NCBI GenBank assembly: GCA_050247235.1
Contig: JBFWUN010000006.1
Coordinates: 1-64,000 of the forward strand
Length of the DNA: 64,000 bases
Direction: 5' to 3'
Origin: CAIKBL01 sp050247235
GTDB taxonomy: Bacteria > Pseudomonadota > Gammaproteobacteria > Ga0077536
Part shown: positions 42,972 through 50,913 of the stretch, piece by piece
Position numbering within the stretch: position 1 is the stretch's first letter
Layout of the letters: each line of letters starts with the position of its first letter
Program-made: the position numbers and the translations under genes
Notes under the pieces: model-generated
What the model was told of the DNA's origin: nothing
Database searches by the model: none
The model's input: the letters and a program-made list of their open reading frames with translations, nothing else

Positions 42972-44030
42972 ATGGAGTTCGGCGTCGCTTTCACATCGCG
43001 TGTCGGAGACGACGACCTGGTGGCGCTGGCCGAATCGCTCGGCTACGACCAGGCTTGGTTTTTCGACTCCCAGATGATCTACTCGGACGTGTACGCGACG
43101 ATGGCGGTTGCGGCACGTGCGACGCGCCGCATCCGCCTGGCGACGGGCGTCGCCGTCCCCACCACGCGGATGGCCCCGGTGATCGCCCACTCCATCGCCA
43201 CCGTCGCCCAGCTCGCGCCCGGGCGCGTGGAACTCGGCGTCGGCAACGGCAATACCGCGCGCCTCACGATGGGCCTGAGGCCGGTGCCGCTCGCGCGGAT
43301 GAAGCGTGAGATTCGTCTGATACAGGCGCTGTTGCGGGGCGAAACCGTGCCGATGAGTGCCGAGGGTGAGACACACCTCGTCCAGCTCCTGCACCGCGCA
43401 CACGGATTCATCGACCTGTCGCATGCGATTCCGCTCACCCTGTCCGCCTTCGGACCGCAGACGTTGGCGTATTGCGGCGCCGAGTGCGACGCGCATCTCA
43501 CGTGGAATATAACCCCGGCTGCCCTGCGGAGTGCGCGCGAGACGCTCGCACGCGGCGCCCGCGAGGCGGGACGTGATCCCGCCGGGATTCCGACCAAGGC
43601 AATCTTTCCGCTGGCCGTATTGCGCCCTGGAGAAACGTCGGCCAGTTCCCGGGTGCTCACAAGCCTTGGTCCGTTCATCACGAACCTGCTGCACGTGATG
43701 TGCGAATGGGATGACAAGCTGCTCGCCGGGGATGCGTCCATTGGCAGCCTCGTCGATCGCTACCGGAGCTACGTGGATTCGCTGCCGGCTGACCGCCGGC
43801 ACCTGATCCTGCACGAGGGACACCTGGTCTACACGCGTCCCGAGGAGCAGGCGTATCTCGTCCCGGAGATCGCCGAGGTGGCGGCGATGATCGGCGAACC
43901 GGATGACATCATCGCGCGGATCAAGGCACTCGAAGCCGAGGGTCTCTCGCACTTCGCATTCCAGGTGACGGACGATCCCGTCGGGCAGATGCGCTGCTTC
44001 GCGGAGACGGTGATGAATCGCTACGGGTAA
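42972..44030 (+). CDS. LLM-class flavin-dependent oxidoreductase (2)
   Basis: A 352-aa luciferase-like protein. Barrel segments include MEFGVAFTSRVGDDDLVALA, ATGVAVPTTRMAPVIAHS, GRVELGVGNGNTARLTMG and FGPQTLAYCGAECDAHLTW; close in pattern to 5,10-methylenetetrahydromethanopterin-reductase-like members. Start ATG 42972 follows GGAGA. It converges on the next LLM gene (17-bp gap). Cofactor, FMN or F420, undecided. Confidence 0.86.
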   Translation: MEFGVAFTSRVGDDDLVALAESLGYDQAWFFDSQMIYSDVYATMAVAARATRRIRLATGVAVPTTRMAPVIAHSIATVAQLAPGRVELGVGNGNTARLTMGLRPVPLARMKREIRLIQALLRGETVPMSAEGETHLVQLLHRAHGFIDLSHAIPLTLSAFGPQTLAYCGAECDAHLTWNITPAALRSARETLARGAREAGRDPAGIPTKAIFPLAVLRPGETSASSRVLTSLGPFITNLLHVMCEWDDKLLAGDASIGSLVDRYRSYVDSLPADRRHLILHEGHLVYTRPEEQAYLVPEIAEVAAMIGEPDDIIARIKALEAEGLSHFAFQVTDDPVGQMRCFAETVMNRYG

Positions 44031-44047
44031 CGCCGCGGCAGCACGGC

Positions 44048-44926
44048 TCAGAACAGCTCCTGCGCAAGCGCGTCGAGCTGTGCGAGCGTATCCGCCTGCG
44101 TACCATCCTTGAGCCACAGCACGACGCTGTCGGCCCCGGCCTCGGCGAGCGCTTTCACGTCCTTCGCGGAATGGAACATGCGCGGCGCGCAGAACGCGAT
44201 GATCTCAAGTGCGGCCGGGTTTCTGTTCGCGGCCTGTGCGTACTTCGCGATTTCAGCCTTGCCCGCCGCGATTTCCCGGGGATCCGTCACGAACGGCAGC
44301 CAACCGTCTCCCCATTCGACCACCCGGCGGAAGACATTGGGAGATCCGATGCTGCCGAGCAGGATCGGGGGATGCGGGCGTTGCACCGGCCGGGGCAGGC
44401 AAACCGACGGAGGGAAATTGAAATACCTGCCCTGGTGTTCGACGTATTCGCCGGTCCAGAGCTTCTTCATGACCTGGATGGCTTCCCTGGTCTGCGTCCA
44501 GCGGTGCGCGAAATCGCCGCCCATCACGGTGCATTCGGGTTCATTCCAGCCGGCCCCGATTCCGTACACGAAGCGGCCGCCCGAGTAATGATCCAGCGAG
44601 GCAATCTCGATCGCCGCCAGGAGCGGGTTGCGTTCCGGCACCAGCGCGACGCCCGTGCCCAGCCGGATTTCGCGGGTGGTCGCCGACGCGCGGCTCAGGC
44701 CAATCAGCGGGTCGGGCAGTTTCACGATGTAGTCCGGCGCCGGTTCATCGGCGCGTTTGCCCGGGTAGACGTCGATTGAACCCTGCGGAATGATCCCGTG
44801 CTCCGGCAGCCAGTAGGACGCGAACCCCAGGTCTTCCGCCCGCTTCGCCACGATGGCCGGATCCCCACTAGGGACGTCCCCGAGCACCTGGAAGATCCCG
44901 ACGCCGATTCCGCTCGATTTCTTCAT
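44048..44926 (-). CDS. LLM-class flavin-dependent oxidoreductase (3)
   Basis: A 292-aa luciferase-like protein. It shows KKSSGIGVGIFQVLGDVPSG, AEDLGFASYWLPEHGIIPQ, EIRLGTGVALVPERNPLLAA and GRFVYGIGAGWNEPECTVMG, the classic LLM pattern of F420-type oxidoreductases. The C-terminal region has LAEAGADSVVLWLKDGTQ. It is a separate minus-strand gene, followed by bfr 70 bp upstream on the same strand. Confidence 0.88.
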   Translation of the reverse strand: MKKSSGIGVGIFQVLGDVPSGDPAIVAKRAEDLGFASYWLPEHGIIPQGSIDVYPGKRADEPAPDYIVKLPDPLIGLSRASATTREIRLGTGVALVPERNPLLAAIEIASLDHYSGGRFVYGIGAGWNEPECTVMGGDFAHRWTQTREAIQVMKKLWTGEYVEHQGRYFNFPPSVCLPRPVQRPHPPILLGSIGSPNVFRRVVEWGDGWLPFVTDPREIAAGKAEIAKYAQAANRNPAALEIIAFCAPRMFHSAKDVKALAEAGADSVVLWLKDGTQADTLAQLDALAQELF

Positions 44927-44996
44927 GACGTGGTCCTCGTGACATGCGGCGGGGCGACCCGCGCATCGTCGATGAGATTGCGCCGCGCCGCGACGC

Positions 44997-45473
44997 TCAG
45001 TCGCGCGCGTCCATCTGGGATTGCAGGTAGTTCTGCACGCCGACCCTGGAGATGAGTTCGAGCTGGGTCTCGAGGAAGTCGATGTGTTCCTCCGTGTCCG
45101 CGAGGATCTCCTGGAAAAGCTCCCGCGATACGTAATCCGCCGCCTGCTCGCACGCGGCGATCGCCTCCTTGACCTTGGCCTGCGATGCGAGCTCGACCTT
45201 CAGATCGCTCGCGAGGATCTCCGGGACGTCCTGCCCGATCATCAGTTTGCCGAGGTCCTGCAGGTTGGGCAGGCCGTCGAGCGTCAGGATGCGTTTGACC
45301 AGTTCATCGGCATGCTTCATTTCGCCGATCGATTCCTGGTATTCGATTTTTCCGAGCTTGCCCAAGCCCCAGTTGTCGAGCATCCGCGCGTGCAGGAAGT
45401 ACTGGTTGATCGCGGTGAGTTCGTTCTTCAGCTGGGCGTTGAGCAATGCGATGACCTGCTTGTCACCTTGCAT
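44997..45473 (-). CDS. bfr: Bacterioferritin
   Basis: 24-subunit iron store. The 158-aa protein has ferroxidase ligands Glu18, Glu51 and His54 (IGEMKHADE) and the haem ligand Met52, then the later Glu94 and Glu127/His130 region (ILADTEEHIDFLE). Full family length. The bfd gene lies 51 bp upstream on the same strand, forming the usual store-and-release pair; a Fur-like site precedes bfd. Confidence 0.96.
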   Translation of the reverse strand: MQGDKQVIALLNAQLKNELTAINQYFLHARMLDNWGLGKLGKIEYQESIGEMKHADELVKRILTLDGLPNLQDLGKLMIGQDVPEILASDLKVELASQAKVKEAIAACEQAADYVSRELFQEILADTEEHIDFLETQLELISRVGVQNYLQSQMDARD

Positions 45474-45524
45474 GGGGTCCCCTCACTTAAGGCCTTGTCG
45501 GGGCGAACCCCGCGGGGGATCGCC

Positions 45525-45734
45525 TCAAGCGGGGAGCGTAGCAGAAGCGCCGCGCGAAAACTCACAGAGTGCCGTACCGCGACATTCCGCGATCACGGTT
45601 TCGGCGTGATCGCGGCACTGCCCGCAGCAGGTCGCGACGCCAAGTTGCGCCGAGATTTCTTCGAAGCAGGCGCCGGTGGCCGCTGAGTCCCGGAGCTGGT
45701 GCTCGGTGATGGCGTGACAGAGGCAGACGTACAT
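45525..45734 (-). CDS. bfd: Bacterioferritin-associated ferredoxin
   Basis: A 69-aa [2Fe-2S] protein that reduces the core of bacterioferritin to release iron. The cluster motif CLCHAIT near the N terminus plus CCGQC about 30 residues on gives the BFD CxCx(about 30)CxxC pattern. Start ATG 45734 gives the family N terminus MYVCLCHA; the frame extending to 45944 is not coding. It is paired with bfr and preceded by a Fur-like box. Confidence 0.92.
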   Translation of the reverse strand: MYVCLCHAITEHQLRDSAATGACFEEISAQLGVATCCGQCRDHAETVIAECRGTALCEFSRGASATLPA

Positions 45735-45811
45735 CGGCGTGACCCTCCCGAACAATCTCGGGTTCCTGTGGCTCGAATGAGAGGCATTCCCGTTCGCGGC
45801 AATTCTGCTTG

Positions 45812-45831
45812 AAATGAGAATGCTTCGCAAT
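45812..45831 (-). promoter_or_regulatory. Fur-box-like sequence upstream of bfd
   Basis: AAATGAGAATGCTTCGCAAT (plus-strand reading) resembles proteobacterial Fur boxes built on GATAAT hexamers, notably the ATGAGAATNNTTCGCA form. It lies 78 bases upstream of bfd in the 244-bp divergent gap with the Gfo/Idh/MocA gene. Confidence 0.5.
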
Positions 45832-45978
45832 ACTGTCGGCACGATCCGGACCGCACTTTCACCGGGCGTGTTTTCGGCTCGACTACTGCACGAGCTGACG
45901 GCGCTAAGCCTGTGATTGACAAGGTCACTCGGGCGACTGACCATCGGGTGTCACGACTTCCGACCAAGAGGACACAGG

Positions 45979-46947
45979 ATGGCGACAGTGAAATGGGGCA
46001 TCATCGGTTCATCCGGGTGGGCCGATCACACGTTTGGACCGGCCGTGACCCGCACCCCGGGACACGCGCTCGTCGCCGTGCTCGGATCCACGGCCAAAGG
46101 CAGTGCGGCATACGCCGAACGGCACGGATGCGCAGCCGGGTATGCCGATCTGACGGGATTCCTTGCGCATCCGGGGCTCGACGCTGTGTGGGTGGCAAGC
46201 CCCCCGGACATGCACCGCGCACAGGCCGTTGCGGCCCTCCGCGCCGGCAAGCACGTGCTCTGCGAGAAACCGATGGCGGTCAGTCCGGCCGATTGCCGCG
46301 CGATGGTGAAGGCCGCCGCATCGGCGAACCGCGTGCTGCATATCGGATTCAACAATCGCTCCCACCCCGCGCTCCAGAAAATCGCCAGGCTCACCGCCGG
46401 CGGAAAACTCGGCGACCTTCTCGAGGCGCGCGTGCAGGTGTACTACCCGTACCCGAGCGCGCCGCCGACGTGGCGGCAGAACAAGAAGCGCAGCGGCGGC
46501 TGGGCGATCGGGGACGTCGGGACTCACCTGCTCGACATCCTCTGCTGGGTTATGCACGCCGCGCCGCGCGCGGCCCAGGGACACCTGACCAGTCGCTGCT
46601 GGCAGCTCGCGACGGACGACCACGCCGCAGTGCAGGTGCTGTTCCGCAATGGCGCCGTAGGCAGCATCACCGCGTGCACGGGGGCGGCCGGTGGACCATC
46701 ACGCGTGGAGGTATACGGGACGCGCGGGTACTGCTTGCTTCGTGGCGGCGTGTTCGGTGCGCCCGGTGAACTCGAGATCGGCTACAAGGGCAAAGAGCCG
46801 ACGACCGAGGAGATCGAACCCGTCGATACCTATGGCGGCGAAGTGGCCCTGTTCGGACAGGCTGTGCGCGGCAAGTCCACTGTGCTCGCAACCGGCGCGG
46901 ACGGCGCAGTGAATATTTCGCTGGTGAGCGCCGCGCGCGGCTGGTGA
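45979..46947 (+). CDS. Gfo/Idh/MocA family dehydrogenase
   Basis: A 322-aa NAD(P)-dependent oxidoreductase. The N-terminal Rossmann motif is VKWGIIGSSGWADHTF. The catalytic EKP motif is in KHVLCEKPMAVSPADC, followed by a C-terminal alpha/beta domain with GGWAIGDVGTHLLDIL, where the Asp/His pair lies. Acts on a sugar or polyol in general; substrate unknown. Start ATG 45979 has GAGG eight bases up; the longer frame from 45916 is unsupported. Confidence 0.9.
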   Translation: MATVKWGIIGSSGWADHTFGPAVTRTPGHALVAVLGSTAKGSAAYAERHGCAAGYADLTGFLAHPGLDAVWVASPPDMHRAQAVAALRAGKHVLCEKPMAVSPADCRAMVKAAASANRVLHIGFNNRSHPALQKIARLTAGGKLGDLLEARVQVYYPYPSAPPTWRQNKKRSGGWAIGDVGTHLLDILCWVMHAAPRAAQGHLTSRCWQLATDDHAAVQVLFRNGAVGSITACTGAAGGPSRVEVYGTRGYCLLRGGVFGAPGELEIGYKGKEPTTEEIEPVDTYGGEVALFGQAVRGKSTVLATGADGAVNISLVSAARGW

Positions 46948-46962
46948 GCGGTCGGCGGCAAC

Positions 46963-48165
46963 TCAACCGACCAGCGGGAACGGCGTGAACTCGCCTTTCA
47001 GCACGCTTCGTGCGGCACCCGGCTTCAGCCAGCCGTCGATCACGCTCGCGTAGACGCGCCGGAAATCGGTGGTGTGGCGAAGGTTGTCCCCTTCGTCCAG
47101 CGCATCGAGCGCCGGTGCGTCACCATAATGCCCGCCCTTGACGGGCTTTCCCAGCACGAACATCACGTTGGCGGTCCCGTGATCGGTTCCCTGGTTTGCG
47201 TTCTCCGGCACGCGACGACCGAATTCCGAAAACGCGAGAATCGTCACGCGGTCAGCGATTCCAAGCCGTTCCAGGTCCGCGACGAACCCATGCAGCGCAT
47301 CCGCGGCGTAGGTCAGCAGGCGCTGGTGCAGATCGGCCTGCTGGACGTGGGTATCGAATGCGTTGTTGCGGAACGCGACGTAGTACAGGCGCGCGGGCAA
47401 TCCCGCGGCAATGCACGCGGCCACCTTGGGCAGTTGCAGCGGTACGATGCCGTAGTCCACGCGAGGACGGTACGCGCTCCACGCCGCGCGGACCTGGGCG
47501 GATGCGTGACGGGCCCCGACGGCGACGTCATTCAGGTAGGCCAGCGTCGGATTCCGCGTAGGGTCCTCGCTCACGGTATCGAGCAGCGCGCGCGTCTCGT
47601 GGAAACCCGCCCGCTGGAACGCCGCGGGTTCGTCGAACACCACGGGCGTATGCACACGGCTCCTGACCGCGAGAGACTGCGCGACGTCCACGTTGACGAT
47701 GAATCCTGGTCGCGGCTCCGGCGCGAGTGTATCGCCAAGGCGCCCTACCCATCCGTATTCGTCGCCGCTGTTCGGCGCGGCGGTGTGCCAGTACGCCATC
47801 GACGTGAAATGCGAGAAGGAGGGCGAGGCGTAGCCGCAGCCGTGCACGATCGCCAGCTGGCCGGCCTCCCACAGGCGCTTGAATCCCATCATGCCCGGAT
47901 TCAGCCCCCAGTCGTCGTCGATCTTCAGCAGCTTCGTCGCCGGGATGCCCAGCCGCGGACGCCACCGGTAGTAGTGGTCGTTGCGATACGGTACAACTGT
48001 ATTGAGCCCGTCATTTCCCCCGGACAACTCGAATACGACGAGGATGCGATCGTCGTGCGTGCCCGCCGCGACGGCCCGCCCGAAACTGCCGGCGAGACCC
48101 AGCGCTCCCAACGTGCCTCCGGCAAGCAGCTGCTGGAGAATTCTTCGGCGTGCAATCGGTGTCAT
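46963..48165 (-). CDS. DUF1501 family protein, exported
   Basis: A 400-aa exported protein with an N-terminal basic then hydrophobic signal (ARRRILQQLLAGGTLGALGLAGS) of the Tat-like type and a sulfatase/alkaline-phosphatase-like fold. DUF1501 marks: VVFELSGGNDGLNTVVPY, VHGCGYASPSFSHFTSM, DTHVQQADLHQRLL, ILAFSEFGRRVPEN and GTDHGTANVMFVLG. DUF1501 is almost always encoded next to a DUF1800 gene, as here (43 bp). Function unknown; a metal-dependent hydrolase is inferred from the fold. Confidence 0.92.
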   Translation of the reverse strand: MTPIARRRILQQLLAGGTLGALGLAGSFGRAVAAGTHDDRILVVFELSGGNDGLNTVVPYRNDHYYRWRPRLGIPATKLLKIDDDWGLNPGMMGFKRLWEAGQLAIVHGCGYASPSFSHFTSMAYWHTAAPNSGDEYGWVGRLGDTLAPEPRPGFIVNVDVAQSLAVRSRVHTPVVFDEPAAFQRAGFHETRALLDTVSEDPTRNPTLAYLNDVAVGARHASAQVRAAWSAYRPRVDYGIVPLQLPKVAACIAAGLPARLYYVAFRNNAFDTHVQQADLHQRLLTYAADALHGFVADLERLGIADRVTILAFSEFGRRVPENANQGTDHGTANVMFVLGKPVKGGHYGDAPALDALDEGDNLRHTTDFRRVYASVIDGWLKPGAARSVLKGEFTPFPLVG

Positions 48166-48208
48166 GGGAAGCTCCTCGCGGGCGGCTGCGGTCGTGCCAG
48201 GTTCGTGG

Positions 48209-50020
48209 TCAGCCCAGCTGGTATTCGGGTCGGCTCAGGATAAGATGCAGGAGCTTGCGCAGCGGGTCCTCGAGGTAGGTCGCCGCCGCCGTAATGTCCC
48301 GGGTGCCGAGTTCCTCCGCGAGAAACGACACGAGCGCGTCGCGCGACACCGCGTCGAGCGGAACCGCGAGGAATCGCGCGACGTAATAGTCGACCACCGC
48401 TTCGGGGGTCGCGAGTCCGCGCGCCAGCACCTCGGACGCCAGGTCGAGGCGGGCTGCGTGGCGCGGTATCGGAGTCACACGTTCGATTGCCTTCTGCCAG
48501 CCGCGATAGCTCGCGTACCGTGTATTGAAATCTTCGTCCTGGTCGACACTCGCATTCGACATCGCAACGGTCTCCATGCCGCCCTCCGCCGCGGAGGGCC
48601 GCGTCGCCGAGCTGATATCGAGCCCGGCACGGATTCGTGCATGCACCGTCCGGATCTCGTCGCCGGCCGCGTACTCCGGGTAGCGATCATGCGGGATGAA
48701 ATTGATATCGGGGAACAGGACATCCAGTGCGAAATTACCGCGCGCGAGCAGCAGCCCAGGGGTAATCCAGCTGCGCCCGTATGCCCACCCGGCGACAGTC
48801 GGTGGATGCAGCAGCCGCTGGCCGAGTGCTTCGCAGGTTTCATTCAGGTCAGGCACACCCGGCACGCGCGTGAGCCCGAGTTTCCGGTAGGTCGAGATCA
48901 CCAGTTCTACCGGGCTTCTGATCCGCGTCGCAATTGAAGCTGGCGCGTAGAAATCCCGCGAGCGGAACAGCTGCGCGAGAAAAGGCGCAATCTCGTAATC
49001 CACTGCACGCAGCTGCTCGCCGAGGCGCGTCGCATCGGCCGGGGCGAGATCCTCACGGACGAAGTACCGGTAGATCTTGGCGGCGATGAACTCGGCGGCC
49101 GCCGGCTCGGCGAGGATGATATCGATCACCTCCTCACCGCCGAACGGCCCGGTGCGGCCGAGCACGGTCTTGCTGCCAGCGTCGTGCTGGTCAGCATTGA
49201 AATGGTAGTCCAGTCCCCGAAAATTCCATCCTGTGAATGCGCGCGCGGCTTCGCGGATATCTGCCTCGCCGTAATGGCCGACGCCCAGCGTGAACAGCTC
49301 CATGATCTCACGGGCGAAATTCTCGTTCGGCGCACCTTTCACGTTGACACCGGCGTCGAGGAACGCCAGCATCGCCGGCCCGCGCGCAACATCGGTCAGC
49401 AGGGTCCGGAAATTTCCAAGGCCTTCGCGCTGGAAAAGTTCGACCTGCTGCAGCATCTTGCGATAGTCGCGGACCTTTTCTTCGTTGGTGGCGAAGTGTC
49501 CGTGCCAGAACAACGCCATTTTCTCCTGCAGTGGTCGGGACGAGTTCAGCATCCGGTGCGCCCACCAGTACGCCACGCGGTCGGTTTCCAGGCGGCTCGC
49601 ACGCAACCAGTAGAAAAAGCGGTCGACGATGGGCTGCAGTCGACGGTTGCCGGCAGGCTTGGCATCTACCCCGAGCGCACGTCCAGTCCTCGACGCGAGT
49701 TCGGTGGTCGCGGGCCGGCTCGGCGTGAACGGGTCGAGCCCCGGCTCGAAAATGTCCGAGTGCTCGAACGGCGGCAGATCGGACGAGGGAACCCCGTCGA
49801 AGTACACCAGCCGGCGGACCGCGGCATCCGGTCCGAGCGCGGCGAGTGCCCCGATCTCCTCCGGTGTGCCGCCAAAACCCGCGCGCTCCAGCAGATGCGC
49901 GGCATGCCCGTGCGACCACTCGACAGCCGGCAGCGGCTCGAACAGGTCAGCGGCCTGTCCCGCGCCCGCGAGCGCACCACCCAGGACGAACAGCACATAC
50001 TGAATCCGGCGTCCGATCAT
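48209..50020 (-). CDS. DUF1800 family protein, exported
   Basis: A 603-aa protein with a signal peptide (RRIQYVLFVLGGALAGAGQA). Its DUF1800 marks are AAHLLERAGFGGTPEEI, MALFWHGHFATNEEKV, NENFAREIMELFTLGVGHY and PTVAGWAYGRSWI. ATG 50020 is chosen because it overlaps the DMT transporter stop (ATGA) and is followed by a good signal sequence; the frame to 50539 upstream is not coding. Pairs with DUF1501 downstream. Biological role unknown. Confidence 0.9.
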   Translation of the reverse strand: MIGRRIQYVLFVLGGALAGAGQAADLFEPLPAVEWSHGHAAHLLERAGFGGTPEEIGALAALGPDAAVRRLVYFDGVPSSDLPPFEHSDIFEPGLDPFTPSRPATTELASRTGRALGVDAKPAGNRRLQPIVDRFFYWLRASRLETDRVAYWWAHRMLNSSRPLQEKMALFWHGHFATNEEKVRDYRKMLQQVELFQREGLGNFRTLLTDVARGPAMLAFLDAGVNVKGAPNENFAREIMELFTLGVGHYGEADIREAARAFTGWNFRGLDYHFNADQHDAGSKTVLGRTGPFGGEEVIDIILAEPAAAEFIAAKIYRYFVREDLAPADATRLGEQLRAVDYEIAPFLAQLFRSRDFYAPASIATRIRSPVELVISTYRKLGLTRVPGVPDLNETCEALGQRLLHPPTVAGWAYGRSWITPGLLLARGNFALDVLFPDINFIPHDRYPEYAAGDEIRTVHARIRAGLDISSATRPSAAEGGMETVAMSNASVDQDEDFNTRYASYRGWQKAIERVTPIPRHAARLDLASEVLARGLATPEAVVDYYVARFLAVPLDAVSRDALVSFLAEELGTRDITAAATYLEDPLRKLLHLILSRPEYQLG

Positions 50021-50913
50021 GCGTTCCCCTCCTTCAACGTCCACCGCGGACGGGCCCATACGGCGATGGCGCCGCCCGCGAGGATGATGCCCATGCCCGC
50101 GAGTGTCACCCCGTCCGGGAACTGTCCGAAGAACATCCATCCCGAACCAACTGCCCAAGCCATCTGGAGATATACCAGCGGCGCGATGAACGAGGCGCTC
50201 GACCAATAGTACGCGCGAATGAACAGCCACTGGCTGACGGCGCCGATTGACCCCAGCACGCATAACAGCCCGATCTCCCCTGGTGTCAGCGCACCTGGCC
50301 ACCCGCCCCAGCGGTCCTGCCACGGCAGCATCGCAGCCGAGAGTATGACGCCCACCAGCGCTGACACGAATATTGTGGGCACCGCGCGCTCCAGCGACGC
50401 CAGGCGGCGGGTCAGCAGCTGGAACGCCACGTTGCATACCACGGTCAGAAGCGCAAAGGTCACGCCGAGCGGCTCGAGCGCGTGTCCTGGTCGAACGATC
50501 AGCAGCATCCCTGCGAAACCGACCGTCGCACCGATCCACGCACCGGCGCCTACCTGCTCACCGAGCAGGGGGCCGGCAAGCAGCATCACGATGAACGGCG
50601 CGATGAAGTTGATGGCCGTCGCTTCCGCCTGCGGAAGGTGTCGCAGTGCGGAGAAAAAGCACAGCGTGAATGCGCCCAGCACGATCCCCCGTGCCACCTG
50701 CAGCGGCCAATGCCCGGTTTGCCACAGATCACGGCCCATCCGCGGACCGAGCAGCACGGCCATCACGAGCACCTGCCCGGCATGTCGCACGAGCGCCAGC
50801 AACGGGATCCCCATGTCGTCGGCGAGCGCCTTGCCGCCCGCGTCGAGCAATGTGAAGAACAGCTGGGCGCACAGCAGGAACCCGCAGGCGCGCCACGGAT
50901 CGAAGCGGGTCAC
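50017..50913 (-). CDS. DMT-superfamily (EamA) transporter
   Basis: A 298-aa inner-membrane protein with ten predicted helices in two EamA repeats (AEATAINFIAPFIVMLLAG in the first; SFIAPLVYLQMAWAVGSG in the second). Drug, metabolite or amino-acid export is the usual function. GTG 50913 overlaps the ABC-F stop, and the DMT stop overlaps DUF1800, so the four genes ABC-F, DMT, DUF1800 and DUF1501 are tightly packed. The substrate is unknown. Confidence 0.88.
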   Translation of the reverse strand: MTRFDPWRACGFLLCAQLFFTLLDAGGKALADDMGIPLLALVRHAGQVLVMAVLLGPRMGRDLWQTGHWPLQVARGIVLGAFTLCFFSALRHLPQAEATAINFIAPFIVMLLAGPLLGEQVGAGAWIGATVGFAGMLLIVRPGHALEPLGVTFALLTVVCNVAFQLLTRRLASLERAVPTIFVSALVGVILSAAMLPWQDRWGGWPGALTPGEIGLLCVLGSIGAVSQWLFIRAYYWSSASFIAPLVYLQMAWAVGSGWMFFGQFPDGVTLAGMGIILAGGAIAVWARPRWTLKEGNA

